A DNA stretch of 17,415 nucleotides from DASCNA01 sp036011305 (GTDB lineage Bacteria; Verrucomicrobiota; Lentisphaeria; Victivallales; GWF2-38-69), in the NCBI GenBank assembly GCA_036011305.1, contig DASCNA010000147.1:1-17415 (forward strand), read 5' to 3'. Position numbers and translations under genes: made by a program. Positions 1-7,131 of this stretch are shown one piece after another. The notes under the pieces were generated by a model that did not search any database, had not been told where the DNA came from, and saw only the letters and a list, made by a program, of their open reading frames with translations. Positions within the stretch are counted from its first letter, which is position 1. Each line of letters starts with the position of its first letter.

Positions 1-2
1 TA

Positions 3-30
3 TATAAAAATAGAAATTTCTATATTTATA
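3..30. repeat. 28-bp near-perfect AT-rich palindrome downstream of the dehydrogenase gene
   Basis: The left half TATAAAAATAGAAA is matched by the right half TTTCTATATTTATA with one mismatch and no separate loop. It lies 77 bp beyond the stop of the minus-strand dehydrogenase gene. On that strand the RNA would fold as a stem and the 3' side carries a run of five U residues, so it could end the long minus-strand transcript. It could equally be an operator for a gene outside the window. The rest of positions 1-106 holds no gene that I can see. Confidence 0.45.
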
Positions 31-106
31 AAATAATGCTATTTGTATGTCCATATATCACATCACAGCCAATGTTTTATTTTGTTGAAATATGTATAGA
101 TGTATG

Positions 107-1111
107 TTAGATCTGAACCAGTATTTTAATAGATTTTTCTTTTTCTTCAGCAGCAGTTCTGATAGCTTCTTTAATGTCATCTAGCTTAAAGACATGACTT
201 ATAAAATCATCTGGTATAATACTTTGTTCTAATAGATTTTTTGCTCTTTGAAAAAACTTTGCTGGCCCGTCATATGCTCTAAGCTGCAAATGTTTGACAT
301 GAAATACATCAGTATCAATTGTTACTTTATCATCGCCATGAGAATATCCTATATATGATATAATGCCACCTTTTTTGCTTAAATGTACTGAATCTGATAT
401 AGTAGAAGGATTAGCTGTTATAAGAATTTTATCGAATCCATCTATCTTAAGTTTTTCTAGCATTTTTCGCATGTTGCTTCCAGAAGGAGTAATAATACAA
501 TCAGCTCCCAGTTTTGCAGCCATTTTTAACCTGGCTTTACTGTATTCTCTACCGACAACATATATATTTTTCACACCCATTTTTCTACAGGCAGCCAGTG
601 CAAGAAGTCCTATAGGCCCGACTCCTATTATAAGAATTTCATCATCTACTGTAAGTTCCGCAAGATTTACCATACATAAGGCAACACTGAAAGGTTCAAT
701 TAACGCAGCAGTTTTATAATCCATATCTCCAATTTTCACCGCATTTCTTGCAGGTATTTTGATATATTCAGCAAAAGCGGACTCCTTTGCAAAAAAAGAT
801 GTTATATCTGTACAGGAGAGCTCTCTGCCCTCACGGCATGCTTTGCAGACACCACAGGCAGTTGAACATTCTGCAGTAATTCTGTCGCCTTTTGTTAAAT
901 GTTTTACTCCTGAACCAAGTGCCACTATTTCACCGGAAAATTCGTGTCCGATAGGAGTATATTCGTCACAGTCACTATACGCCATACCTATATCAGTACC
1001 GCACACTCCACAGTAAGCAACTTTAACTAAAACCTCATTAACATCAGGTTTAGGTTTCAGTATGTCTTTAAGTAAAATATTATTTCTTTTTTTTGCAAAT
1101 GTCGCCTTCAT
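107..1111 (-). CDS. Zinc-dependent medium-chain alcohol/polyol dehydrogenase (MDR superfamily)
   Basis: Predicted cytoplasmic NAD(P)-dependent oxidoreductase that converts a secondary alcohol of a sugar or polyol to a ketone, or the reverse. The 334 residues have the usual MDR order. The N-terminal GroES-like catalytic domain carries C37 (in CGVCGTD), H56 and E57 (GHE), the expected catalytic-zinc ligands. The four structural-zinc cysteines C86, C89, C92 and C100 are all present. E139 (EP motif) precedes the Rossmann fold with GVGPIG at 163-168. This is the pattern of sorbitol/threonine/galactitol-phosphate-type dehydrogenases; the substrate cannot be read from sequence. The start is ATG with AGGAG about 7 nt upstream. 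It is the last gene of the minus-strand series, 81 bp after the aminotransferase, and a long inverted repeat (1130-1163) sits directly before its RBS. The pairing suggests that one enzyme makes or uses the keto group the other transaminates (inference). Confidence 0.9.
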   Translation of the reverse strand: MKATFAKKRNNILLKDILKPKPDVNEVLVKVAYCGVCGTDIGMAYSDCDEYTPIGHEFSGEIVALGSGVKHLTKGDRITAECSTACGVCKACREGRELSCTDITSFFAKESAFAEYIKIPARNAVKIGDMDYKTAALIEPFSVALCMVNLAELTVDDEILIIGVGPIGLLALAACRKMGVKNIYVVGREYSKARLKMAAKLGADCIITPSGSNMRKMLEKLKIDGFDKILITANPSTISDSVHLSKKGGIISYIGYSHGDDKVTIDTDVFHVKHLQLRAYDGPAKFFQRAKNLLEQSIIPDDFISHVFKLDDIKEAIRTAAEEKEKSIKILVQI

Positions 1112-1129
1112 TGTATTCTCCTGTCAATA

Positions 1130-1163
1130 TATATAAGCCAAACAATTAGGTTTGTCTTATATA
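1130..1163. promoter_or_regulatory. Inverted repeat (14+6+14) just upstream of the dehydrogenase RBS
   Basis: TATATAAGCCAAAC, a 6-nt centre AATTAG, then GTTTGTCTTATATA; the arms pair at 13 of 14 positions. It lies wholly between the aminotransferase stop and the dehydrogenase start, ending 18 nt before the ATG. On the transcribed strand no U-tract follows, only the Shine-Dalgarno. A simple intrinsic terminator is therefore unlikely; an operator, or an RNA stem that tunes expression of the last gene, fits better. The protein or signal that would act on it is unknown. Confidence 0.55.
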
Positions 1164-1192
1164 AAAATAATCTCTATCTATAACTAAACTGT

Positions 1193-2383
1193 TTATGTAT
1201 TTAATACACTTTCTCTAAATTTTTTAGCAACATTCACAATTTCTTCCTCTGTAGAATTGATATTTATTCCAAAGCCACTTCCCAAACCGGCATCAACAAC
1301 ACCTACACTAAGGTTAATCGAACGCGATAGAATATCATCTGTGCGTGGCAGTATACCTTTTTTATGTGGCTGTCCGACTTTTTTAAGATGATACAGAATA
1401 TGTTCCATATTAGAATAAACATGCCATCCTGAATGATTTACAGTCTTTGATGAAATTTTCTCAGCTACTTTCTGCGCTCTATTTCTATCTTCAAAAATGG
1501 CTGTTAGCAAAGTACCGCTTTCTCCTTCAATATCATTAAGTTTACGCCATCTCATTCCAGGAATTTCTCCTATTTGATCACGTAGAAGATTCTTCTTTCT
1601 ATGAAGAACGGCAGTAATCTTATTTAATTTCCTCAATTGCGCCAAGGCAACAGCGCCTGAAAGTTCATTCATTCTAAAGTTCATACCCATAATTTCCCTT
1701 TTACCCAGTTCAAGTCCTGCTCTTAAAGGAAAATGCCCTTGATCATGAATAGCAAAAGATTTTTTATAACAGTCTTCTCTATCCGTTACAATTAGTCCTC
1801 CGTCACCTGAACTGATGGTCTTATGATTATTGAGTGAAAAACATCCTACTTCTCCAATAGAACCAAGCTTTTTACCTTTATAACCTGCACCTATAGCCTG
1901 GCAGCTGTCTTCAAGTATTTTAAGATTATGTTTCTTCGCTATTTCACAAATTTTATCCATATTGGATGGATTTCCCAGCATATGAACAGGTATAATAAAT
2001 TTTGTGTTTGGAGTAATTCGCTTTTCTATGTCATCTGGGTTTATTGTCAAACTTTCATCAATTTCAGTCAGAACAGGTATACCACCTGCAAAAATAATAG
2101 CAGTATATGTTGCACAGAAAGTATAACCCGGTACTATCACCTCATCACCGGGCTGGATACCTAGAGCAAGAAGACTGATATAAATAGCATTTGTTCCTCC
2201 TGAAACTGCAATGCAGTAATTAGTGCCGATATAATCAGCAAATTCTTTTTCAAGTGTATAAACTTTGTGTTTGAAGTCCGGGTCATCCAAGACCCCGTAA
2301 CGACTCAAATGTCCCGAAGATAATACATCTAGTACTTGTTCTTTTTCTTCTTCACCAATCCAATATTCTCCTGGTCCCGACAT
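1193..2383 (-). CDS. DegT/DnrJ/EryC1/StrS-family PLP-dependent sugar aminotransferase
   Basis: Predicted cytoplasmic fold-type I PLP enzyme that transfers an amino group to or from a keto sugar, a keto-cyclitol or their derivatives, usually with glutamate or glutamine as donor. The 396 residues are of normal family length. Visible features are SGGTNAI at 61-67 (cofactor phosphate contact), GDEVIVPGYTF at 79-89, EDSCQAIGA at 158-166 with D159 and Q162 expected at the PLP ring, and the Schiff-base lysine K188 in NHKTISSGDGG, so it appears catalytic rather than regulatory. The start is ATG with an AAAGG-type site about 10 nt upstream. It sits 64 bp after the GRP transporter gene and 81 bp before the dehydrogenase. 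Relatives act in dTDP-sugar, aminocyclitol (scyllo-inosose) and kanosamine pathways. No nucleotide-sugar or antibiotic genes are present, so a catabolic or salvage role in handling imported sugars is more likely here (inference). Confidence 0.88.
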   Translation of the reverse strand: MSGPGEYWIGEEEKEQVLDVLSSGHLSRYGVLDDPDFKHKVYTLEKEFADYIGTNYCIAVSGGTNAIYISLLALGIQPGDEVIVPGYTFCATYTAIIFAGGIPVLTEIDESLTINPDDIEKRITPNTKFIIPVHMLGNPSNMDKICEIAKKHNLKILEDSCQAIGAGYKGKKLGSIGEVGCFSLNNHKTISSGDGGLIVTDREDCYKKSFAIHDQGHFPLRAGLELGKREIMGMNFRMNELSGAVALAQLRKLNKITAVLHRKKNLLRDQIGEIPGMRWRKLNDIEGESGTLLTAIFEDRNRAQKVAEKISSKTVNHSGWHVYSNMEHILYHLKKVGQPHKKGILPRTDDILSRSINLSVGVVDAGLGSGFGININSTEEEIVNVAKKFRESVLNT

Positions 2384-2424
2384 GATACACCAACCTTTCT
2401 CTTTTTTTAAAAATATTATCTCAT

Positions 2425-2444
2425 TAAAATTTCCTTGAATTTTA
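2425..2444 (-). repeat. Short AT-only inverted repeat after the GRP transporter gene
   Basis: TAAAATT, 6 nt, AATTTTA in the 64-bp gap between the GRP transporter stop and the aminotransferase start. The 7-bp stem has no G:C pair and no clear U-tract follows on the minus strand. It would be a weak terminator at best; read-through into the aminotransferase gene is expected. Confidence 0.2.
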
Positions 2445-2447
2445 CTT

Positions 2448-3740
2448 TTAGGAAAAACCTGTATGTTTATGAAGCATCAATCCTCCAATAACTGCCACAA
2501 GAATACTTAAAAATGCTATAATTCCTAGCCATACATAATTCATCATTAATGCCGGCTTATTGGCAAGCATTGCAAAGAACACAAAAATACCCACTGCTAT
2601 AATAACAATAAGAATATCCCACCAAGCATGTCCTTTTTTCTCCAGTCCAAGGGGGTCACCACCAGAAACAGCAACCATTACACGTTCCTTGTTAAGATTA
2701 TATCTGACACATTCCTTTTCAACAGCTTTGTTCCAGCTGTTATGTTCCTCTCCTGATGCCTCTGTACTGGCAATACACCCTGCACCAAAAATCATCAGAA
2801 GACATCCGCCTAAAATTAAAATAATAGTTAATATATTGGCACCCCTGAGATCACAAAAAACTAATGCAGCCCATGCTACTCCCCAAATCTGGTTAGTATT
2901 TGCAAGAGGAATTCCTCTTCCAATTCCTATATATTTTACCGCAAATTGTTGAAAGATATCTCCAACAACCCAGCAAAATCCACCAAAAAATAACCAGAAA
3001 AGAGAAGATTTAGCAAGTATGAGCTCATGAACAAGCGGACCTACACCCCCCAGAAACATATATGATAAAAGTAGAACTGTACCTAACTCACCTACAGTAA
3101 AAACAGTGAGGAACGATAAAGGATTCATACCACTAAGATATGCTTTTCTATAAGGAATATAGCTAGTTCCCCAAAGCACACTGGCACCTAAAGCAGCTAG
3201 AATTCCCATAAAAGCAGTTTGTGTAGACACTCCAGAAGATTGAGTTGAGGCATATCCAAGTATAACTGTGGCAATTACTATAGCTACAGCTCCGCCTGCA
3301 ACCTTTGTCCATTGACGTTTCCCCGCTCCCTTAAGTTCATTAAAAAGCAGCCATCCCCAGAGAATTCCTATTAAACTGTTGCTGTTCCAGATTGGAAAAG
3401 CAATTGCAAGCCCTACATCTTTAATAGCAAAAATAGTAAGTGTATTTGCAACCGCTTCAAATGCTCCAGCAAGTATTCCCCATACAAGAAGATGAAGCAT
3501 TAATCTTAAATCTGTTATTATATAGCTTGTTCCTTTTAGAAGCGTTGGAATTGTCCATCGTGCAACAAATACTCCCATTACCATTGCAGCTGAAACAATA
3601 AAAGGAGATATTCCTGTAGTTACTAATTGTGTTGGTGCTTCTGCCGTTCCAAGCCAGGCTCCTGCAGCAATTCCAGCTATAACTCCGGTTGCATGAAGAG
3701 GGCTGACCGATTTTCTTGAAAGAGATCTAACAATATTCAT
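2448..3740 (-). CDS. GRP/TMEM144-type sugar transporter (drug/metabolite transporter superfamily) with extra C-terminal TM pair
   Basis: Predicted inner-membrane sugar permease of the glucose/ribose-type GRP group. With the start used here it has 430 residues. The core (about 15-320) shows the internal duplication of DMT carriers: PIWNSNSLIGILWGWLLFNE at 116-135 is echoed by PLANTNQIWGVAWAALVFCD at 278-297, and LWGTSYIPYRKA (189-200) resembles the conserved WG-YIP segment of the family. Beyond the usual ten-helix core lies a polar stretch (about 323-371) and two more hydrophobic segments (about 374-392 and 402-423), an extension not usual for the family as I know it. The first codon of the longest frame is a TTG at 3746, but the GGAGG at 3747-3751 abuts it; ATG at 3740 has the proper 6-nt spacing and is chosen. 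The preceding small gene ends 2 bp upstream, implying translational coupling. The substrate is not readable. Confidence 0.8.
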   Translation of the reverse strand: MNIVRSLSRKSVSPLHATGVIAGIAAGAWLGTAEAPTQLVTTGISPFIVSAAMVMGVFVARWTIPTLLKGTSYIITDLRLMLHLLVWGILAGAFEAVANTLTIFAIKDVGLAIAFPIWNSNSLIGILWGWLLFNELKGAGKRQWTKVAGGAVAIVIATVILGYASTQSSGVSTQTAFMGILAALGASVLWGTSYIPYRKAYLSGMNPLSFLTVFTVGELGTVLLLSYMFLGGVGPLVHELILAKSSLFWLFFGGFCWVVGDIFQQFAVKYIGIGRGIPLANTNQIWGVAWAALVFCDLRGANILTIILILGGCLLMIFGAGCIASTEASGEEHNSWNKAVEKECVRYNLNKERVMVAVSGGDPLGLEKKGHAWWDILIVIIAVGIFVFFAMLANKPALMMNYVWLGIIAFLSILVAVIGGLMLHKHTGFS

Positions 3741-3742
3741 TA

Positions 3743-3928
3743 TCAACCTCCATTTACATAGAAAAGAAGAAGAAGACCTAATAGCAGAACAATCACCGGC
3801 ACCCAGAATTGAATATCTGTTAATATGGCTTTAAATGTCTGTATTACTTGTAAGAATTTTCCGTTATTTGGTTTTTTCCCAGAATTTGTCCCTGAAACAA
3901 CGCACTTATCATTTTCTTGATTTCCCAT
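3743..3928 (-). CDS. Small single-pass membrane protein coupled to the GRP transporter (61 aa)
   Basis: I do not recognise a named family. The 61-residue product has a polar, lysine- and asparagine-rich N-terminal half (1-40) and one hydrophobic segment, about 42-58 (FWVPVIVLLLGLLLLFYV), followed by a short NGG tail. With no positive residues after the helix, the N-terminus is probably cytoplasmic. It looks real rather than spurious: ATG with GGGAG about 8 nt upstream, no other frame competes, and its TGA stop lies 2 bp before the transporter ATG, inside the reach of that gene's GGAGG. Such spacing commonly marks subunits made in a fixed ratio. An accessory or stabilising subunit of the transporter is the natural guess, but nothing in the sequence proves it. 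Confidence 0.72.
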   Translation of the reverse strand: MGNQENDKCVVSGTNSGKKPNNGKFLQVIQTFKAILTDIQFWVPVIVLLLGLLLLFYVNGG

Positions 3929-3987
3929 TTTAAATCTCCCTTTTTATAATGGGTACTCTGTCCAAGTAATAATTAAATAATAATATT

Positions 3988-4020
3988 AAATCTTTATTAC
4001 AAGTATTTTATCAAAGATTT
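3988..4020 (-). terminator. Possible weak terminator or stem-loop after the MFS gene
   Basis: AAATCTTT and AAAGATTT form perfect 8-bp arms around a 17-nt loop, starting 9 bp beyond the MFS stop codon on the minus strand. The downstream side is A/T-rich (AATATTATTATTT) rather than a clean U-tract, so termination would be partial at most. The gap 3929-4029 holds no gene. Confidence 0.3.
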
Positions 4021-4029
4021 CTTTTAAAT

Positions 4030-5373
4030 TTATTTATTTTTATCAAAAATCATTTCAATTTCTTCCAGTGTTTTACCTTTGGTTTCAGGAATAACTTTTG
4101 CCAGCAATATATAGCAAAACATAAAACACGCAATGAGTAGGAATAATCCCCCATAACCTATTACATCTGCTAATGGCAGGAACATAGAGACAAAGACAAA
4201 ACCAACTGTAGCACCTACAATAAATGATATTGTAATGCCTATCCCTCTTACCTTATTTGGAAGTAGTTCTGTACAGATCAAGAAAATAACACCACCAGGT
4301 CCAAAGGAGAAAAAACCTACGATAACAACAATACCTATAAGTGTAATATAACCTTTCAATTCATTGTCAGGCATAAAAAAGTTTACTAATGCTAAAACAA
4401 CTAATGATATACAAAGTGCTGTATTACCAATTTTTAAAATCTTTCTTCTTCCTAATTTTTCAACAAGCAGCATCGTTAATATGACTGCAAGAAAATTTAT
4501 ACCTGTTATAGAAGCACTGCCTAATAAATCTATAACTGTAGATTTTATGCCTGTATCATGCAGTATTTTCATACTGCATTGAATAAATGCAGGAAGACCA
4601 AACAGCTGATTCAAAGAAACAGCGGCAGTCACGATCAAAATTGGAATAAAATATTTTCTTTTAAAAATAGATTTATAACTAAGATTGGTATGTGATTTCC
4701 CCAACTGCTTAATTTTATTTAGCTCTTCTTCTGCATCTTCTTTTTTATTCATCTTAAATAAAACTTTTTCGGCTTTATCAATATGTCCTTTCAGAATATA
4801 CCATCTTGGAGATTCAGGAAGTATAAAAGTTATTAAAATTAATAATATTGGAAATATATTTAATACATAAAAAATATTCTCCCAGTTTGTCAGGGGCAAT
4901 AACCAAATATTCAAAAGACTAGACAATAAAATACCACCTGTTAGAGAAAGTTGAAAAGAAGTAATAACACGACCTCTCTCCCTGTTAGGCGACAGTTCCG
5001 ACAGATACATAGGAACTACTACCTGAGCCATACCAAAACCTATTCCCTGCAGTGTTCTACTTACATAAATAGATGCAAATGTCCTGCAAAATACAAAAAG
5101 AATCAAGCCTGCCATAAAAAATAAAAGAGTTAAAATCATTACTTTTTTTCTGCCGAAAATATCTTCAAGAATACCAGTATAAATACTGGCTAGAAGACAG
5201 CCCAAAGCTATGGCACCGGCAAAAATAGAAATTTGTGTATTACTACTTAATACTTGCGACTTTTCTAAAAGAGGGATGAGACCTGCAACTACACCATAAG
5301 TATAACCGCACAATAAACCGTTAATCACTGCAAAAACTATTAATACCGAAAAATATTTTTTACTTGAATCCAT
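4030..5373 (-). CDS. MFS sugar porter (sugar:H+ symporter family)
   Basis: Predicted 12-helix inner-membrane monosaccharide transporter of the MFS sugar-porter family. The 447 residues match the usual length. Signature elements are the loop 2-3 motif (DIFGRKK, 71-77), R106 with GIGFGMA at 110-116, PESPRW at 186-191 after helix 6, the second-half GRRK at 308-311, TELLPNKVRG at 368-377, and PETKGKTLEEIE at 429-440 after helix 12. The helix 7 sugar-binding segment, normally QQ-SGIN with a following YY, reads LNQLFGLPAFIQ (254-265), so the substrate pocket is altered. The ATG follows GGGGG by 8 nt. It is 47 bp downstream of the MalG-type permease and is probably cotranscribed with it. It is a second, energetically independent sugar entry route in the same operon. 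Confidence 0.9.
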   Translation of the reverse strand: MDSSKKYFSVLIVFAVINGLLCGYTYGVVAGLIPLLEKSQVLSSNTQISIFAGAIALGCLLASIYTGILEDIFGRKKVMILTLLFFMAGLILFVFCRTFASIYVSRTLQGIGFGMAQVVVPMYLSELSPNRERGRVITSFQLSLTGGILLSSLLNIWLLPLTNWENIFYVLNIFPILLILITFILPESPRWYILKGHIDKAEKVLFKMNKKEDAEEELNKIKQLGKSHTNLSYKSIFKRKYFIPILIVTAAVSLNQLFGLPAFIQCSMKILHDTGIKSTVIDLLGSASITGINFLAVILTMLLVEKLGRRKILKIGNTALCISLVVLALVNFFMPDNELKGYITLIGIVVIVGFFSFGPGGVIFLICTELLPNKVRGIGITISFIVGATVGFVFVSMFLPLADVIGYGGLFLLIACFMFCYILLAKVIPETKGKTLEEIEMIFDKNK

Positions 5374-5420
5374 TTCCTAATCCCCCTATATTTCACAAAA
5401 TATAATCTTCCATTTCTTAT

Positions 5421-6257
5421 TTAAAATTTCACGGCTCCCTGTGTCATACCTTTCATAAACGGTTTCAATGCAATAAAGAAGATAATTACCATTGGCAGAG
5501 ATGCTATAAGGTAAGCAGCCATAGTTAACCCCGGTTTATACTTCAAATAATCTTCAGTCTGAATAAAAGCCAAACCGAGCGGGATTGTCCTCAATGTTGC
5601 ATCCTTAACACATAGGAGTACCCATATATAATTATTCCAGCTTGCAAGTACATTTATTACAGCAAGAGTTGAAAAAACAGGCATGCATAGAGGCAGAAGT
5701 ATATGGAACATAGTTTTAAAATGTCCTGCTCCATCTACTCTTGCCGCAGAAAAAAGATCATCAGGGACATTGTCAAAAAATGTTTTTAACAAATAAATAG
5801 CCACAGGCAGAGAAGTGGCAACCTGCGGCAGAATTATACCCCAGTAGGTATTCAGCAGTCCTAAACTTCTTACCACAAGAAACAGTGGTATTAATGTCAA
5901 AATACCAGGTACCATAAGAAGAGATATAATCAAAGTAAAAGATATTTTCTTTCCTTTAAAGTTTAATCTGCTAAAGGCATATGCGGCAATTGTTGCAACA
6001 AATACAGTTATAAGAAGAATGGCGCCACTAACAATAATACTGTTACCTATATACTGCATTGTCACATGCAGACCAAAAAGGTAATTCCCCCATTGTATCG
6101 GACTTGGCAAATTCCATATACTATACATTCTCTGAGCATAGGTTTTTCCTGATAAAAGTACCATTACAGCAAAAGGAAACATTGCTATCACACTACATAT
6201 TGCCAGAATCAAAATTAGTATTTGCTGTTTTAAGCTAAATTTTAAAATCTTTTTCAT
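5421..6257 (-). CDS. ABC carbohydrate importer permease, MalG type (CUT1)
   Basis: Inner-membrane subunit of a carbohydrate ABC importer. The 278 residues show six hydrophobic segments (about 11-33, 72-94, 107-129, 140-159, 190-212, 245-266). The cytoplasmic EAA loop that docks on the ATPase is SAARVDGAG at 170-178, ending in the conserved proline region LLP (187-189), and the C-terminus GMTQGAVKF is the MalG-type tail. The start ATG follows AAGGATAGGG about 6 nt upstream, lying inside the end of the MalF-type gene. Only 1 bp separates the two genes, so translation is likely coupled. The glutamate of the EAA motif is replaced by serine, a common variant. The partner ATPase is not encoded in the window. 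Confidence 0.93.
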   Translation of the reverse strand: MKKILKFSLKQQILILILAICSVIAMFPFAVMVLLSGKTYAQRMYSIWNLPSPIQWGNYLFGLHVTMQYIGNSIIVSGAILLITVFVATIAAYAFSRLNFKGKKISFTLIISLLMVPGILTLIPLFLVVRSLGLLNTYWGIILPQVATSLPVAIYLLKTFFDNVPDDLFSAARVDGAGHFKTMFHILLPLCMPVFSTLAVINVLASWNNYIWVLLCVKDATLRTIPLGLAFIQTEDYLKYKPGLTMAAYLIASLPMVIIFFIALKPFMKGMTQGAVKF

Positions 6258-6258
6258 A

Positions 6259-7131
6259 TTAAGCCCTATCCTTCATAAATTTCAGGTTAATGAATGTAAG
6301 AATAAGACATATAACAAATAGAATTATTCCTATTGCTGTAGCATAGCCTAGTTTACCGAACTCAAATGCATTTTCAAACATATAATAACTGGTCAATAAA
6401 GTACTGTTGGCAGGCCCGCCCTGCGTCATTACAACAATACTGTCATAATATTGAATTAAGCCTACTATGGATAATATAAAAGAAATTCTGACCTGTGGCA
6501 TCAAAAGAGGACACTCAATTTTTTTAAATATATGCCACCATCCTGCTCCCTCGAGTTTTGCCGATTCATATAGAGAGGTAGGCAGATTCATAAATCCAGC
6601 AAGATAAATCAGCATATTTATACCGCCGATAAAAGGCACAGCCATGAATATTAATGCATATAAAGCTATATCAGGACTTCCAACCCAAGATATTGTCACC
6701 TGTCCAAAGCCGATAGCAGAAAGAAAAGCGTTAAGAGCTCCATTAGAATAATATATCTGCTGCCACACAAGAATTGAAACCATCCCCGGAACAATAAGCG
6801 GTAGAACCAGTATAACTCTGAAAAAATAGCCAAGTTTATCTGATTTTAAACTGTATATCATTTTAGCACCTAAAAGCGGCGCAAAAGTCTGTAATGGAAC
6901 ACTTATTACTAAATATAATCCAAGCACCTTAAAACTTGTGTAAAAAAGAGGATCTTTAAAAAGTGCTATAAAATTACCAAAACCTACAAAATATCCCGGA
7001 GTCAATCCATTTGTTGAGTATGCCGCTAAATTAAAAGCATAGATAAACGGCCATGCAATAAAAATTATAACAAGAACCATTGCTGGGATAATAAATCCCC
7101 AGCCTAAAAAGAAGCTAGTTAATCTACCCAT
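6259..7131 (-). CDS. ABC carbohydrate importer permease, MalF type (CUT1)
   Basis: Second inner-membrane subunit of the same importer. The 290 residues have an N-terminal helix at about 12-35 and five further TM segments. The EAA loop ESAKLEGAG (189-197) is followed by CPLLMP (207-212), and MTQGGPANST (235-244) is typical of MalF/UgpA-type CUT1 permeases. It is short, without the large periplasmic P2 domain of enterobacterial MalF, as is normal outside that group. The ATG lies 13 bp inside the 3' end of the binding-protein gene, with AAGGA about 9 nt upstream, so the two reading frames overlap and translation is likely coupled. The partner permease follows 1 bp after the stop. Confidence 0.93.
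   Translation of the reverse strand: MGRLTSFFLGWGFIIPAMVLVIIFIAWPFIYAFNLAAYSTNGLTPGYFVGFGNFIALFKDPLFYTSFKVLGLYLVISVPLQTFAPLLGAKMIYSLKSDKLGYFFRVILVLPLIVPGMVSILVWQQIYYSNGALNAFLSAIGFGQVTISWVGSPDIALYALIFMAVPFIGGINMLIYLAGFMNLPTSLYESAKLEGAGWWHIFKKIECPLLMPQVRISFILSIVGLIQYYDSIVVMTQGGPANSTLLTSYYMFENAFEFGKLGYATAIGIILFVICLILTFINLKFMKDRA

Noticed and set aside
1122..1127. TTGACA on the minus strand as a -35 box for the dehydrogenase gene
   Set aside because: It is only about 10 nt before the ATG and overlaps the Shine-Dalgarno, so it cannot serve a promoter for that gene.
1193..2383. Aminotransferase as evidence of an aminoglycoside or LPS sugar biosynthesis cluster
   Set aside because: No nucleotidyltransferase, epimerase, glycosyltransferase or other biosynthetic gene is in the window; neighbours are uptake and hydrolysis genes.
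2560..2952. 130-codon plus-strand open frame
   Set aside because: Complement of membrane segments of the GRP transporter; no start signal and no protein-like motifs.
3741..3746. TTG at 3746 as start of the GRP transporter (TTGA overlap with the small gene)
   Set aside because: GGAGG directly abuts this TTG, leaving no spacer; the ATG at 3740 has correct 6-nt spacing.
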